Of a stretch of DNA of 64,000 bases, positions 43,279-51,741 are shown piece after piece. The translations under genes and the position numbers were made by a program. The notes beneath the pieces were generated by a model that was not told where the DNA came from, made no database searches, and saw nothing but the letters and a program-made list of their open reading frames with translations. How positions within the stretch are numbered: the first letter of the stretch is position 1; each line of letters starts with the position of its first letter. Where the stretch lies: NCBI RefSeq assembly GCF_001741865.1, contig NZ_CP017147.1, positions 2,037,001-2,101,000 on the forward strand. The letters are read 5' to 3'. The stretch comes from Bosea vaviloviae. Lineage in GTDB: Bacteria; Pseudomonadota; Alphaproteobacteria; Rhizobiales; Beijerinckiaceae.

Positions 43279-45492
43279 ATGCGCCGCGCCACGCAACTCG
43301 TGCTCCTGATCGGCTGGCTCGGCTATGCCGTGCTGCCCTGGTATCTGCCCGAGGGCATGAGCCTGACGCAGTTTGGCTGGCTCTCCAGCTATCCGCTCGG
43401 CAAGGCGGGCAGTGCCTTGGCGCTCGCCTTGTCCGGGGAAGCGCCCTGGCTGCTGCCGGTAGGTGTGGCCTTGCTGGCAGCGACGGCGTTCTGCCGCGGC
43501 ACTGAATCCGGCAAGGTGGCGCGTGTCCTCGTCGCGGCCGGGGGGGCGGGGCTAGCGGTGTTCTTCCTGCAGGGCTTCGGCATCGGCCTGAAAGGCTCTG
43601 CCGCCGGCTGGGCCACGGCGCTTTTGGGCGCGGATGTCGCGCAGGCCGGCATGGGCGGCGGCGCTTTCCTCACCGTCCTGGCGCTGCTGCTCCTGACCTG
43701 CCATGGCCTGGCCTATCGTGGCTATTGCCGGGGTGACCTGTTCACCACCTCGGCCATCGGCATCGTCGTCCTGTTGATCGGGCTGTTCATCTTCTGGCCC
43801 GTCATGGTCATCCTGAAGAGCGCGCTGGTCGATCAGAACGGCCATGTCGCGCTCTCGGCCTTCTCGGACAGGTTCTTCAGCGCCACGATCTGGGGTCTCG
43901 GTTGCGTCTCCAGCGGCACGAGCTGCGGGGTTGCCTGGAACACGCTGATCCTGGCCGTGCTGACCGGGGTGATCACGACCCTGCTTGGTCTTGCCTGCGC
44001 GCTGCTGCTCCAGCGCACGGCGATGCCCGGCAAGCGCCTGATGCGGGCGCTGACGGTGCTGCCGATCATCACGCCGCCCTTCGTGATCGGGCTCGCGCTG
44101 ATCCTGCTCTTCGGCCGTTCCGGCTTCTTCACCGGGATCATGGCGGACTGGTTCGGGGTTCCGCGCTCGCGCTGGATCTATGGTTTGCCCGGCGTGCTGC
44201 TGGCGCAGGTTCTCGCCTTCGCGCCGATCGCCTTCCTCGTCCTGATCGGCGTGGTCCAGGGCATCAGCCCGAGCCTGGAGGAAGCCTCGCAGACACTGGG
44301 GGCCGGCCGCTGGCAGACCTTCTCGACCGTGACCTGGCCATTGCTGCGACCCGGTATCGCCAACGCTTTCCTGCTCGGCTTCGTCGAGAGCATGGCCGAT
44401 TTCGGCAATCCGCTGGTGCTCGGCGGCAATTTCGAGGTGCTCTCGACCAAGATCTTCTTCGCCGTCGTCGGCGCAGCCTATAACCAGGGCCAGGCGGCGG
44501 TGCTCGCCATGGTGCTGCTCGCCTTCACGCTCGGCGCCTTCTGGCTGCAGCAGGGCTGGCTCGGCGGCAAATCCTACACGACCGTGACGGGCAAGGGCGA
44601 TGCCGGCCTGCCGACGCCGCTGCCGCGCCGGGTCACCTGGCTCGCGGGGCTGGCCGTCCTGCCCTGGGTGGCGCTCACGCTGGTGATCTATCTCGTCATC
44701 CTCGTCGGCGGCTTCGTCAAGACGATGGGCCGCGACTACACGCCGACGCTGGAGCACTACCGCACCGGTTTCGCGATCGATTTCAGCCGCGGACTCTTCT
44801 TCGAGGGTGCGGCCTGGAACTCGTTCTTCACGACGCTGAAGGTCGCGGCGATTTCAGCGCCGTTGACGGCGCTGATCGGCCTGCTCACCGCCTATCTGCT
44901 GACGCGGCAGAAATTCAGCGGGCGCAGCACCCTGGAATTCGCGACGATGCTCTCCTTCGCCATTCCCGGCACGGTGCTCGGCGTCGCCTATATCCTGGCC
45001 TTCAACGTGCCGCCGATCGAGATCACCGGCACCGGGCTGATCCTGATCATCGCCTTCGTCTTCCGCAACATGCCGGTCGGCGTGCGCTCCGGCATCGCCG
45101 GCCTGTCGCAGATCGACAAGAGCCTGGACGAGGCCTCGACGACGCTGCGCGCCCGCAGCTTCACCACGCTCTGGCGCGTCGTGCTGCCGCTGCTGCGCCC
45201 GGCGCTGGTCGCGGCGCTGGTCTACAGCTTCGTACGCAGCATGACCGCCGTCAGCGCGGTGATCTTCCTGGTCTCGGCCGAGTACAACCTCGCCACCGCC
45301 TATATCGTCGGCCGGGTCGAGGCCGGCGAGTTCGGCCTGGCCATCGCCTATTCCTCGGTGCTGATCGTGGTCATGGCCGCCGGCATCGGACTGATCCAGC
45401 TCGGCGTCGGCGAACGCAAGCTCGGCCGGCGCAAGCTCGTGGCACTCTCCGGCTCGGTCTCCAATCCTATCAGTCAAGGAGCAGCAAGTTGA
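43279..45492 (+). CDS. ABC transporter permease, two fused membrane domains (FbpB/AfuB-like)
   Basis: 737 residues with at least 15 predicted membrane helices. Two BPD-transport domains are joined in one chain; EAA loops are EEASQTLGAGRWQTFSTVTWPLLRPG in the first half and DEASTTLRARSFTTLWRVVLPLLRPA in the second. The first ~170 residues are an extra hydrophobic region with several helices (PEGMSLTQFGWLSSYPLGKAG). ATG 43279 follows GGAGACGG. GTG 43249 would add 10 residues. The stop overlaps the ATPase start. Confidence 0.9.
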   Translation: MRRATQLVLLIGWLGYAVLPWYLPEGMSLTQFGWLSSYPLGKAGSALALALSGEAPWLLPVGVALLAATAFCRGTESGKVARVLVAAGGAGLAVFFLQGFGIGLKGSAAGWATALLGADVAQAGMGGGAFLTVLALLLLTCHGLAYRGYCRGDLFTTSAIGIVVLLIGLFIFWPVMVILKSALVDQNGHVALSAFSDRFFSATIWGLGCVSSGTSCGVAWNTLILAVLTGVITTLLGLACALLLQRTAMPGKRLMRALTVLPIITPPFVIGLALILLFGRSGFFTGIMADWFGVPRSRWIYGLPGVLLAQVLAFAPIAFLVLIGVVQGISPSLEEASQTLGAGRWQTFSTVTWPLLRPGIANAFLLGFVESMADFGNPLVLGGNFEVLSTKIFFAVVGAAYNQGQAAVLAMVLLAFTLGAFWLQQGWLGGKSYTTVTGKGDAGLPTPLPRRVTWLAGLAVLPWVALTLVIYLVILVGGFVKTMGRDYTPTLEHYRTGFAIDFSRGLFFEGAAWNSFFTTLKVAAISAPLTALIGLLTAYLLTRQKFSGRSTLEFATMLSFAIPGTVLGVAYILAFNVPPIEITGTGLILIIAFVFRNMPVGVRSGIAGLSQIDKSLDEASTTLRARSFTTLWRVVLPLLRPALVAALVYSFVRSMTAVSAVIFLVSAEYNLATAYIVGRVEAGEFGLAIAYSSVLIVVMAAGIGLIQLGVGERKLGRRKLVALSGSVSNPISQGAAS

Positions 45493-46553
45493 CGAAGGCC
45501 GGCCCCGCATCCGTCGAGTTCCGCAATGTCAGCATGCGCTATGGCGCGGTGACCGCCGTCGACGATGTCAGCTTCGCCATCGAGGCCGGCAAGCTCGTCA
45601 CCCTGCTCGGCCCCTCCGGCTGCGGCAAGACCACGACCCTGCGCATGATCGCCGGGCTCGAGATCGCCAGCGCGGGCCAGATCCTGATCGGCGGCAAGGA
45701 TGTGACGCGGCTCTCGGCGGCTGATCGCGACGTCAGCATGGTGTTCCAGTCCTATGCGCTGTTTCCGCATATGAGCGTGCTGGAGAACGCCGCCTATGGC
45801 CCGACCGTGAAGGGGCTGGGCAAGGATGTGGCGCGCGAAATGGCGCTGTCGAAGCTTGCGCTCGTCGGCCTGAAAGGTTTCGAGAACCGCTACCCTTCGG
45901 AGCTCTCCGGCGGGCAGCAGCAGCGCGTCGCGGTGGCGCGCGCTCTGGTGCTGGAGCCGCAGGTGCTGCTCTTCGACGAGCCGCTCTCCAATCTCGATGC
46001 AAAACTGCGCCGCCGGGTCCGCGAGGAGATCCGCGAATTGCAGCAAAGTCTCAACCTGACGGTCGCCTATGTCACCCATGATCAGGAGGAGGCGCTCGCC
46101 GTTTCCGACCGCATCATCGTGATGTCGAATTCGCGCATCGCGCAGGAGGGCGCGCCGCGCGAGCTCTATGAGGAGCCGGCCAACGCCTTCGTCGCGGATT
46201 TCATCGGCGACGCCAATCTGATCGACGTGACGATCCGCTCCGTCGCCGAGGGGCGCGCCGATGTCGCGATCGGCTCGGCCAGCGTCTCCTTGCCGGCGCG
46301 TGGGCTCGGGCCGGGGCCGGCCCGGGTCGCGGTACGGCCGGAGAGCCTGATCCTGTCGGAAGGGGCAGGCGCGGGGCTGCCCGGCACGATCCGCAAATGC
46401 ACCTATCTCGGCAACCACCTCGACATCATCGTCGAGACCGAGGCCGCCGATCTCTTCGTGGTGCAGTACGGCGCCCGCCCGATGCTGGCCGAGGGCACAT
46501 CGGTGAAGCTCGGTTTCGCGAATTCGGGCGTGACGCTGATCCCGCCGGGCTGA
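45489..46553 (+). CDS. ABC transporter ATP-binding protein (FbpC/AfuC-like)
   Basis: 354 residues. Walker A GPSGCGKTTTLR, signature LSGGQQQRVAVARAL, Walker B VLLFDEPLSNLDAKLR and switch His VTHDQEEA are complete, followed by a TOBE domain from ~250 (ARVAVRPESLILSEG) that resembles MalK/PotA-type regulatory ends. TTG 45489 overlaps the permease stop and follows AAGGAG. It powers the importer of 42208 and 43279. Confidence 0.92.
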   Translation: MTKAGPASVEFRNVSMRYGAVTAVDDVSFAIEAGKLVTLLGPSGCGKTTTLRMIAGLEIASAGQILIGGKDVTRLSAADRDVSMVFQSYALFPHMSVLENAAYGPTVKGLGKDVAREMALSKLALVGLKGFENRYPSELSGGQQQRVAVARALVLEPQVLLFDEPLSNLDAKLRRRVREEIRELQQSLNLTVAYVTHDQEEALAVSDRIIVMSNSRIAQEGAPRELYEEPANAFVADFIGDANLIDVTIRSVAEGRADVAIGSASVSLPARGLGPGPARVAVRPESLILSEGAGAGLPGTIRKCTYLGNHLDIIVETEAADLFVVQYGARPMLAEGTSVKLGFANSGVTLIPPG

Positions 46554-46564
46554 GCCGGCGCCAA

Positions 46565-46644
46565 CCGTCATTGCGAGCGCAGCGAAGCAATCCAGAAGAC
46601 GTCGAGCGAGACGCTGGATTGCTTCGCTGCGCTCGCAATGACGG
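46565..46644. repeat. GTCATTGCGAG palindromic repeat, copy 3
   Basis: 31-bp arms (46565-46595 and 46614-46644) around an 18-base loop, between two convergent genes. The arms match copies 2 and 4 in most positions. Likely a bidirectional terminator; the family is dispersed. Confidence 0.88.
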
Positions 46645-46672
46645 ATAGGACGGGAAAAGAGCGCGCCGGTGT

Positions 46673-47182
46673 TCAGCCCAACCACGCACTGGCCACGACG
46701 CGCCAATCGGCGATCGGGATATCCTGGCCCGAGCGCACCACGCAGAGCCGGTCGAAGCTGACGGCTCGCCCTTTCAGCCGCCGCCCGACCTCCTCTGCCA
46801 CTGCGGCCTTCAGCTCTGGCGCGACCGGGCCGTAGAGCAGCGAGACATGCGGCATGAAGGCCTCTGCCGCCTGCGCGTCCAATCGCTGCTTCAATCGCGC
46901 CAGCGGCGCGCTGACCGCGAAGCGCGCATAGAACGAGCGGAAATAGCTTTCGCTCGTCTCGATCGCGGCGATCTCTTCCGCAAACCTCGCGACCGCGCCG
47001 GCCGCCTCTGCGATCGCGGTTTCGAGCGCCGCCATGGGCAGGTCGGTGTCGCCCTTCATCGTCAGATGCGGCGCGAAGAGCGGTGTGTCGAAGCGGCGCG
47101 ACAGCTCCGCGACCACCTCCGCCAGCAGCGTCTCGTCCTCGGTTTTCGGCAGCAGCCAGATGGAGTGGATCAGGGGCGTCAT
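46673..47182 (-). CDS. 2H phosphoesterase (2'-5' RNA ligase-like)
   Basis: 169 residues of the 2H phosphoesterase fold. Two His-x-Thr/Ser motifs are present: FAPHLTMKGDT near residue 39 and FMPHVSLLYGP near residue 111. The family includes cyclic nucleotide phosphodiesterases and the LigT/ThpR RNA enzymes. In a window rich in phosphate-ester genes, a cyclic phosphodiesterase is plausible, but this is inference. It is convergent with the ABC ATPase and divergent from the next importer. Confidence 0.85.
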   Translation of the reverse strand: MTPLIHSIWLLPKTEDETLLAEVVAELSRRFDTPLFAPHLTMKGDTDLPMAALETAIAEAAGAVARFAEEIAAIETSESYFRSFYARFAVSAPLARLKQRLDAQAAEAFMPHVSLLYGPVAPELKAAVAEEVGRRLKGRAVSFDRLCVVRSGQDIPIADWRVVASAWLG

Positions 47183-47200
47183 CAGAGGTTCACAAACCTA

Positions 47201-47229
47201 TTGCACACGGCCGGAGACGGGCGTTATAT
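47201..47229 (+). promoter_or_regulatory. Promoter of the second importer
   Basis: TTGCAC (47201-47206), 17 bp, then TTATAT (47224-47229). The spacing is ideal. The predicted start near 47236 lies 17 bp before the GGAA-N6-TTCC site, so bound IolR could block it. Confidence 0.55.
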
Positions 47230-47252
47230 TTATTCCAAGCGTATCAGAAATT

Positions 47253-47266
47253 GGAAGAGACGTTCC
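47253..47266. promoter_or_regulatory. IolR operator GGAA-N6-TTCC before the second importer
   Basis: GGAA (47253-47256), GAGACG, TTCC (47263-47266), within TTGGAA...TTCCAA (47251-47268). An extra TTCCAA half-site lies upstream at 47233-47238. It matches the Sinorhizobium IolR motif and the site at 39373, and it is 40 bp upstream of the ABC gene. Confidence 0.75.
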
Positions 47267-47305
47267 AATCATTCTGAAAAAGATCGCGGCAAGGGAGACG
47301 GCGTT

Positions 47306-48421
47306 TTGCCAACGGAATTGCAGCACGGGCCGCAAAGCGGCGCGGCCATTGCCGTGCGCGATCTGCATGTCGCCTATGGCGGCACACGGGTGCTGCACGG
47401 CGTCAGCCTCGATTTCACACCCGGCAGCTTCACCGCGCTTCTCGGCTCGTCGGGCTGCGGCAAGACCACGCTTTTGCGCTCGCTGAGCGGCTTCGTGCCG
47501 GTCCAATCCGGCTCGATCATCGTCGGCGGCAAGGATGTCGCCTCGCTGCCGCCGGAGAAGCGCGGCATGGCGATGGTGTTCCAGTCCTATGCGCTGTGGC
47601 CGCATATGACCGTGCTGCAGAATATCGGCTACGGCTTGAAGCTGCGCGGCGCCACCAAGGCGCAGATCGCGGCCAAGGTCGCCGCCATGCTCGAATTCCT
47701 CGGCCTTGCCGGCTATGAGAACCGCAAGGTCACGGCGCTCTCGGGCGGCCAGCGCCAGCGCGTCGCGCTCGGCCGGGCGCTCGCCATCGACCCCGGCATC
47801 CTGCTGCTCGACGAGCCGCTCTCCAATCTCGACGCCAAGATCCGCATGACGATGCGCCATGAGATCCGCGCGATCCAGCAGCGTCTGGGCTTGACCGCCG
47901 TCCATGTCACGCATGATCGCGAGGAGGCCATGACCATGGCCGACCGGCTCGTCATCATGCAGGCGGGCAGGATCGCGCAGGTCGGCACGCCCGAGGAGGT
48001 CTATGACCGCCCGGCGACTGCCTTCGTCGCCAATTTCATGGGCGCGGAGAACGTCCTGCCGCTGCGCGTCGAGCGCTCGGAGCAGGGTGCTCGCTTGAGT
48101 GCGGGCGAGGCCACGGCGAGCCTCGCGAACGCGGTATCGAGCGCTTTGCCGAGCGGTGATGCGGTTGCCTATTTCCGTGACGACGTCGCGCGGCTCGACG
48201 CCAGCGACGCGACCTCGGTCGACGATCTGATCGTGCCGGGGCTGATCGCCGCGCGCGCCTATCCCGGCGGCGTCTATCGCTACCGGGTCGAGGCGGCAGG
48301 CCGCCAGATCACGGTCGACGACGCCGACCGCCACGAACTCGGAACCAAAGTCGGCCTGCGCATCCCGCTGCAGCGCCTCCACATCTTCCCGGCATCCGAG
48401 GCCGGGTCGATCGCCGCCTGA
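47306..48421 (+). CDS. ABC transporter ATP-binding protein (second importer)
   Basis: 371 residues from TTG 47306, preceded by AAGGGAGA. Walker A GSSGCGKTTLLR, signature LSGGQRQRVALGRAL, Walker B ILLLDEPLSNLDAKIR and His in VTHDREEAM are intact. The C-terminal TOBE region begins near residue 240. This is the PotA/FbpC/UgpC class. The predicted GGAA-N6-TTCC operator lies just upstream, so it is expected to be derepressed by inositol. The next gene encodes the binding protein. Confidence 0.92.
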   Translation: MPTELQHGPQSGAAIAVRDLHVAYGGTRVLHGVSLDFTPGSFTALLGSSGCGKTTLLRSLSGFVPVQSGSIIVGGKDVASLPPEKRGMAMVFQSYALWPHMTVLQNIGYGLKLRGATKAQIAAKVAAMLEFLGLAGYENRKVTALSGGQRQRVALGRALAIDPGILLLDEPLSNLDAKIRMTMRHEIRAIQQRLGLTAVHVTHDREEAMTMADRLVIMQAGRIAQVGTPEEVYDRPATAFVANFMGAENVLPLRVERSEQGARLSAGEATASLANAVSSALPSGDAVAYFRDDVARLDASDATSVDDLIVPGLIAARAYPGGVYRYRVEAAGRQITVDDADRHELGTKVGLRIPLQRLHIFPASEAGSIAA

Positions 48422-48451
48422 CCGCGTTCTATCCAACAAGGAGTCAGACCC

Positions 48452-49582
48452 ATGCGCATCCTCACCATAGCCTGTTCGCTCGCGGCGCTGATGGCGGCAT
48501 CACCGCTTTCGGCCCAGACCCTGAACGTCGCCACCGCCGGCGACCAGAACATGGTCGATTATGTGAAGGACTATCTCGGGCCGATGTTCGAGAAGTCCCA
48601 TCCCGGCGTGAAGGTCGTTTCCGTCGGCACCGGCGCCGGCGATTCCGGCTCGCAGAAGATCTATGAGAAGCTCGACGCGCAGAAGAGCTCGGCCACGACC
48701 GATTTCGATGTCGTCGTCATCCACCAGAAGGCCGCCGGCACGATGGTGAAGGAAGGCCTGCTCGCCAAATACACCGACAAGGTCGACACCGCGAAACTCG
48801 TCTCGAGCGAGTCGGCGAAGAACGCGCTCGGCGCCGACGTCTCGGGCTTCGTCATCCCGATGTTCCAGTCGCAGACCGCGCTCGCCTATAATGCCGATCT
48901 GCTCAAATCTCCGCCCAACAGCTTCGCGGAGCTGCGCGACTGGGCCAAGAAGAACCCCAAGCAGTTCGGCTATAACGGCATCAAGGGCGGCATGTCCGGC
49001 GTCGCCTTCGTCGCCGGCTGGGTCTACGCCTTCGGCGGCGACGCCGACAGGCTGATCAAGGGCCCCTATGATCCGGCCGTGAAGGCGTCCTGGGACGGCG
49101 CGCTCGCCGATCTCAAGGAGTTCAACAAGTCGGTCGTCATCACCCCCGGCAATGCCGGCACGCTCGACATGCTCAATCGCGGCGAGATCGCGATCGGGCC
49201 GGTCTGGGTCGACATGTTCTATTCCTGGCAGGCCGACGGCAAGCTGCCGCCGAACATGAAGCTCAAGCTCGCTTCTCCCGGCATGCCGGGCCAGCCGATG
49301 TATTACGCCGTGCCGGAGAAGACCGCCAACCGCAAGCTCGCCGAGGAGTTCATCGCGCTCGCCACCAGCCCGCAGGTGCAGGCGGACGGCATCGTCAAGA
49401 AGTTCAACTGGTATCCGGGCATCGACGCCAAGAACCTCGAGGGCAAGCTCGACCAGGCGGCCTGGAACAAGCTCTTCACCGACATCACCCCGAGCGATCT
49501 CGCGAAGAACGCCAAGTCCTTCCCGATCGCGCCCTACTTCAACGACATCCTCGAAGGTTACGAGAAGAAGGTCTCGAACTGA
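48452..49582 (+). CDS. ABC transporter substrate-binding protein (second importer)
   Basis: 376 residues. Signal peptide (MRILTIACSLAALMAASPLSAQ), then a two-lobe periplasmic binding protein (LNVATAGDQNMVDYVKDYLGPMFEKSHPGVKV, FDVVVIHQKAAGTMVKEG, GPVWVDMFYSWQADGKLP). It resembles the ThiB/PotD/AfuA class, and its ligand is not recognisable. It differs clearly from the binding protein at 42208. AAGGAG precedes ATG 48452. The permease genes follow after 256 bp of palindromic sequence. Confidence 0.88.
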   Translation: MRILTIACSLAALMAASPLSAQTLNVATAGDQNMVDYVKDYLGPMFEKSHPGVKVVSVGTGAGDSGSQKIYEKLDAQKSSATTDFDVVVIHQKAAGTMVKEGLLAKYTDKVDTAKLVSSESAKNALGADVSGFVIPMFQSQTALAYNADLLKSPPNSFAELRDWAKKNPKQFGYNGIKGGMSGVAFVAGWVYAFGGDADRLIKGPYDPAVKASWDGALADLKEFNKSVVITPGNAGTLDMLNRGEIAIGPVWVDMFYSWQADGKLPPNMKLKLASPGMPGQPMYYAVPEKTANRKLAEEFIALATSPQVQADGIVKKFNWYPGIDAKNLEGKLDQAAWNKLFTDITPSDLAKNAKSFPIAPYFNDILEGYEKKVSN

Positions 49583-49600
49583 CACGGCTGATGGGATCAC

Positions 49601-49685
49601 GCGTCATTCTCGGGCTTGTCCGAGAATCTCATGACCAGATCGTTCTGGTTCAAGAGATGGTCGGGTCAAGCCCGACCGTGACGCG
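49601..49685. repeat. Complex palindromic repeat downstream of the binding-protein gene
   Basis: GCGTCA (49601-49606) ... TGACGC (49679-49684), with inner stems CTCGGGCTTGTCCGAG, CCAGATCGTTCTGG and TCGGGTCAAGCCCGA. It separates the binding-protein gene from the permeases of the same importer and resembles a dispersed element of another family than the GTCATTGCGAG set. It may lower permease expression relative to binding protein. Confidence 0.65.
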
Positions 49686-49700
49686 GCCCTCGCTGCTTCT

Positions 49701-49812
49701 AGAGCATTGCGCGAAAAAGTGGGCACCGGTTTTTCGCAAGAGCAATGCTCTCAACTTTTAGAGCAGATCACGTCACATTCGGACGTTGCCGTCCGAATGT
49801 GACGTGATCTGC
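49701..49812. repeat. Two long palindromes in the binding protein-permease gap
   Basis: The first palindrome (49701-49752) has outer AGAGCATTGC / GCAATGCTCT arms around an imperfect inner part. The second is perfect: 23-bp arms 49763-49785 and 49790-49812 with a TTGC loop (arm starts GCAGATCACGTCACATTCGG). The 256-bp gap 49583-49838 is otherwise empty. Such stems usually stop transcripts or stabilise the upstream 3' end. Confidence 0.8.
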
Positions 49813-49838
49813 GTCGACGTCAACCAGGTTCGCCGCCC

Positions 49839-50672
49839 ATGCTCTCTCAACGCCAACTGGCGCTGATCCTCGTCGCGCCCGGCCTTCTCCTGGTCGCCGC
49901 ACTGTTCCTCTATCCGCTCGGCTTCTCGCTGATCTCGGCCTTCACCAAGCCGGACGGCTCGCTGACGCTAGACTGGTTCGCCAAGGCCTATGAGCTGTAT
50001 TCGACCGACATCGTCTTCACGGTGGTGATCGTGCTGGCGTCCTGCGGGCTGACCGCGCTTGCTGCGATCGTCATCGCCGGCACGCTGACATTGGGTGAGA
50101 ATCCCTGGATCGTCGGCACGCTCAAGGCGCTCTATCGCTGGCCGCTGTTCATCCCCTTCATCGTCGCGGCGCAGTGCATGCGCACCTTCCTCGCCAAGAA
50201 CGGGCTGATGAACAACACCTTCGTCTCGCTCGGCTTGATGGAGCCGCTGAGCGCCGTGAGCTATCTCGACTGGCGCGGCATCATCGCGACCTTTGTCTGG
50301 AAGCAGACCCCCTTCGTCGCGCTGCTGCTCGCCGGCGCGCTTGCCTCGATCGACCGGGCGACGCTGGAGGCCGGCCGCAATCTCGGCGCCTCGCGTGTGC
50401 GCGTGCTCGTCGAACTGGCCCTGCCGCAGGTGATGCCGACCCTGCTCGTCGCGCTCGTGCTGTCCTTCGTGACGATGCTCTCGGTGCTCTCCGTGCCGAT
50501 GATGGTCGCGGGCTCGCAGCCGACCATGCTGACGGTCGACATGGCCTTCCGCATCAATTCCTATGGCGACTACGCCACGGCGAATGCGCTTGGCGTCATC
50601 ACCTATCTGATCAGTGCAGGCGCCGCGATCCTCTACCTCAAGCGCGGCCTGTCGAAGGAGGCGGCGCCATGA
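49839..50672 (+). CDS. ABC transporter permease 1 (second importer)
   Basis: 277 residues with six predicted helices. The EAA loop is ATLEAGRNLGASRVRVLVELALPQVMPT. It is a PotB/CysT-type permease. It begins after the long palindromes and overlaps permease 2 in ATGA. Together with 47306 and 48452 it makes a complete importer whose ATPase gene is at the 5' end. Confidence 0.9.
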   Translation: MLSQRQLALILVAPGLLLVAALFLYPLGFSLISAFTKPDGSLTLDWFAKAYELYSTDIVFTVVIVLASCGLTALAAIVIAGTLTLGENPWIVGTLKALYRWPLFIPFIVAAQCMRTFLAKNGLMNNTFVSLGLMEPLSAVSYLDWRGIIATFVWKQTPFVALLLAGALASIDRATLEAGRNLGASRVRVLVELALPQVMPTLLVALVLSFVTMLSVLSVPMMVAGSQPTMLTVDMAFRINSYGDYATANALGVITYLISAGAAILYLKRGLSKEAAP

Positions 50673-51484
50673 TCCGCCTCGCCTCGGCCGCCCGGGCGAC
50701 GCTGGCCGCCGCGCTGCTCGCCGCTTTCGCCTTCGTGCTGATCGGTCCGCTCGCAAACCTCGCGCTCTGGTCGGTCGCCGAGCGCTGGTACACGCCGTTC
50801 AAGCTGCCGGTGACCTATGGCACGCGCTATTGGGAGCAGGTCTTCCGCCCGACCGGCGACGCCATGGCCTCGCTCGGCACCTCGGTCTGGATCGCCGTGC
50901 TGACGGTCGTCGTCGCGCTCGCTCTGTCTATCCCGGCGGGCTATGCGCTGGCGCGCTTGAAGCTGCCGATGCGGGCGCTGTTCATGGTGATGTTCCTGCT
51001 GCCGCAGGCTTTTCCCTCGGTCGCGATCTACATCAACGTCGCGCGGGTGTTCTACCAGATCGGCATCAACGGCACGGTCTTCGCCGTCGTTCTCGTCCAT
51101 GCCGCCCATGGCCTGGTCTATTCGGTCTGGATCGCGGCGGCGGCATTTGCTGCGGTCGACAAGGATCTCGAACTCGCCGCCCGCAATATCGGCGCCTCGC
51201 CCTTGCGCGCCTTCTTCACGGTGACGCTGCCCTTGGCCGCGCCCGGCATCATCGCCAGCGGCATCTTCGTCTTCCTGGAGTCGCTCGACGAGTTCACCGG
51301 CACCTTCTTCGTCGGCGTGCCGCAGGTCACGACGCTGCCGCTCCTGCTCTACAACGCGGCGATGGGCGGCAATTATCAGGTCGCCTCGATCACGGCGCTG
51401 ATCCTGCTCGTTCCCTCCGTGCTGTTCATGCTGTTCATCGAGCGCTTCCTGCGCGCCGATGTGCTGGCCAAGGTGGGCGCCTGA
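50669..51484 (+). CDS. ABC transporter permease 2 (second importer)
   Basis: 271 residues with six helices and EAA loop DKDLELAARNIGASPLRAFFTVTLPLAAPG. PotC/PotI-like. ATG 50669 overlaps the stop of permease 1. It closes the importer. A palindromic repeat follows. Confidence 0.9.
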   Translation: MIRLASAARATLAAALLAAFAFVLIGPLANLALWSVAERWYTPFKLPVTYGTRYWEQVFRPTGDAMASLGTSVWIAVLTVVVALALSIPAGYALARLKLPMRALFMVMFLLPQAFPSVAIYINVARVFYQIGINGTVFAVVLVHAAHGLVYSVWIAAAAFAAVDKDLELAARNIGASPLRAFFTVTLPLAAPGIIASGIFVFLESLDEFTGTFFVGVPQVTTLPLLLYNAAMGGNYQVASITALILLVPSVLFMLFIERFLRADVLAKVGA

Positions 51485-51542
51485 CGGCGCGGCCGTGAAC
51501 GCTGCGCCCCGCGTCTAAGCGGGCGGCCTGCACACACTCACT

Positions 51543-51686
51543 CCGTCATCCCGGACAAGTCGCGTAAGCGACGCAGATCCGGGATCCATCGTAGGGGCCT
51601 AGCCCCCCGATGGATCCCGGCGCTGCGCGGAGCCTGTCCTTGGGCCGGCCGAAGGCCGGACCCGAGGGCTTCGGCCAGGATGACGG
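51543..51686. repeat. CCGTCATCC palindromic element
   Basis: CCGTCATCC (51543-51551) pairs with GGATGACGG (51678-51686). Inner stems include GATCCGGGATCCATCG / CGATGGATCCCGG and GGGCCGGCCGAAGGCCGGACCC. It probably ends the importer transcript. This is a third dispersed repeat family of the window. Confidence 0.7.
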
Positions 51687-51741
51687 TGCGTTTCCCAGGG
51701 TAATGGATCCACCATCCAGACGCTCTTGACGAAACTATAAT

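Noticed and set aside
42208..46553. Ferric iron importer (FbpABC)
   Set aside because: The family resemblance is real, but the binding protein lacks the expected adjacent tyrosines and the setting is inositol catabolism. I left the substrate open.
49701..49812. Rolling-circle origin or attachment site at the long palindromes
   Set aside because: No replication, integrase or relaxase gene is nearby, and similar stems occur at several ordinary gene ends in the window.
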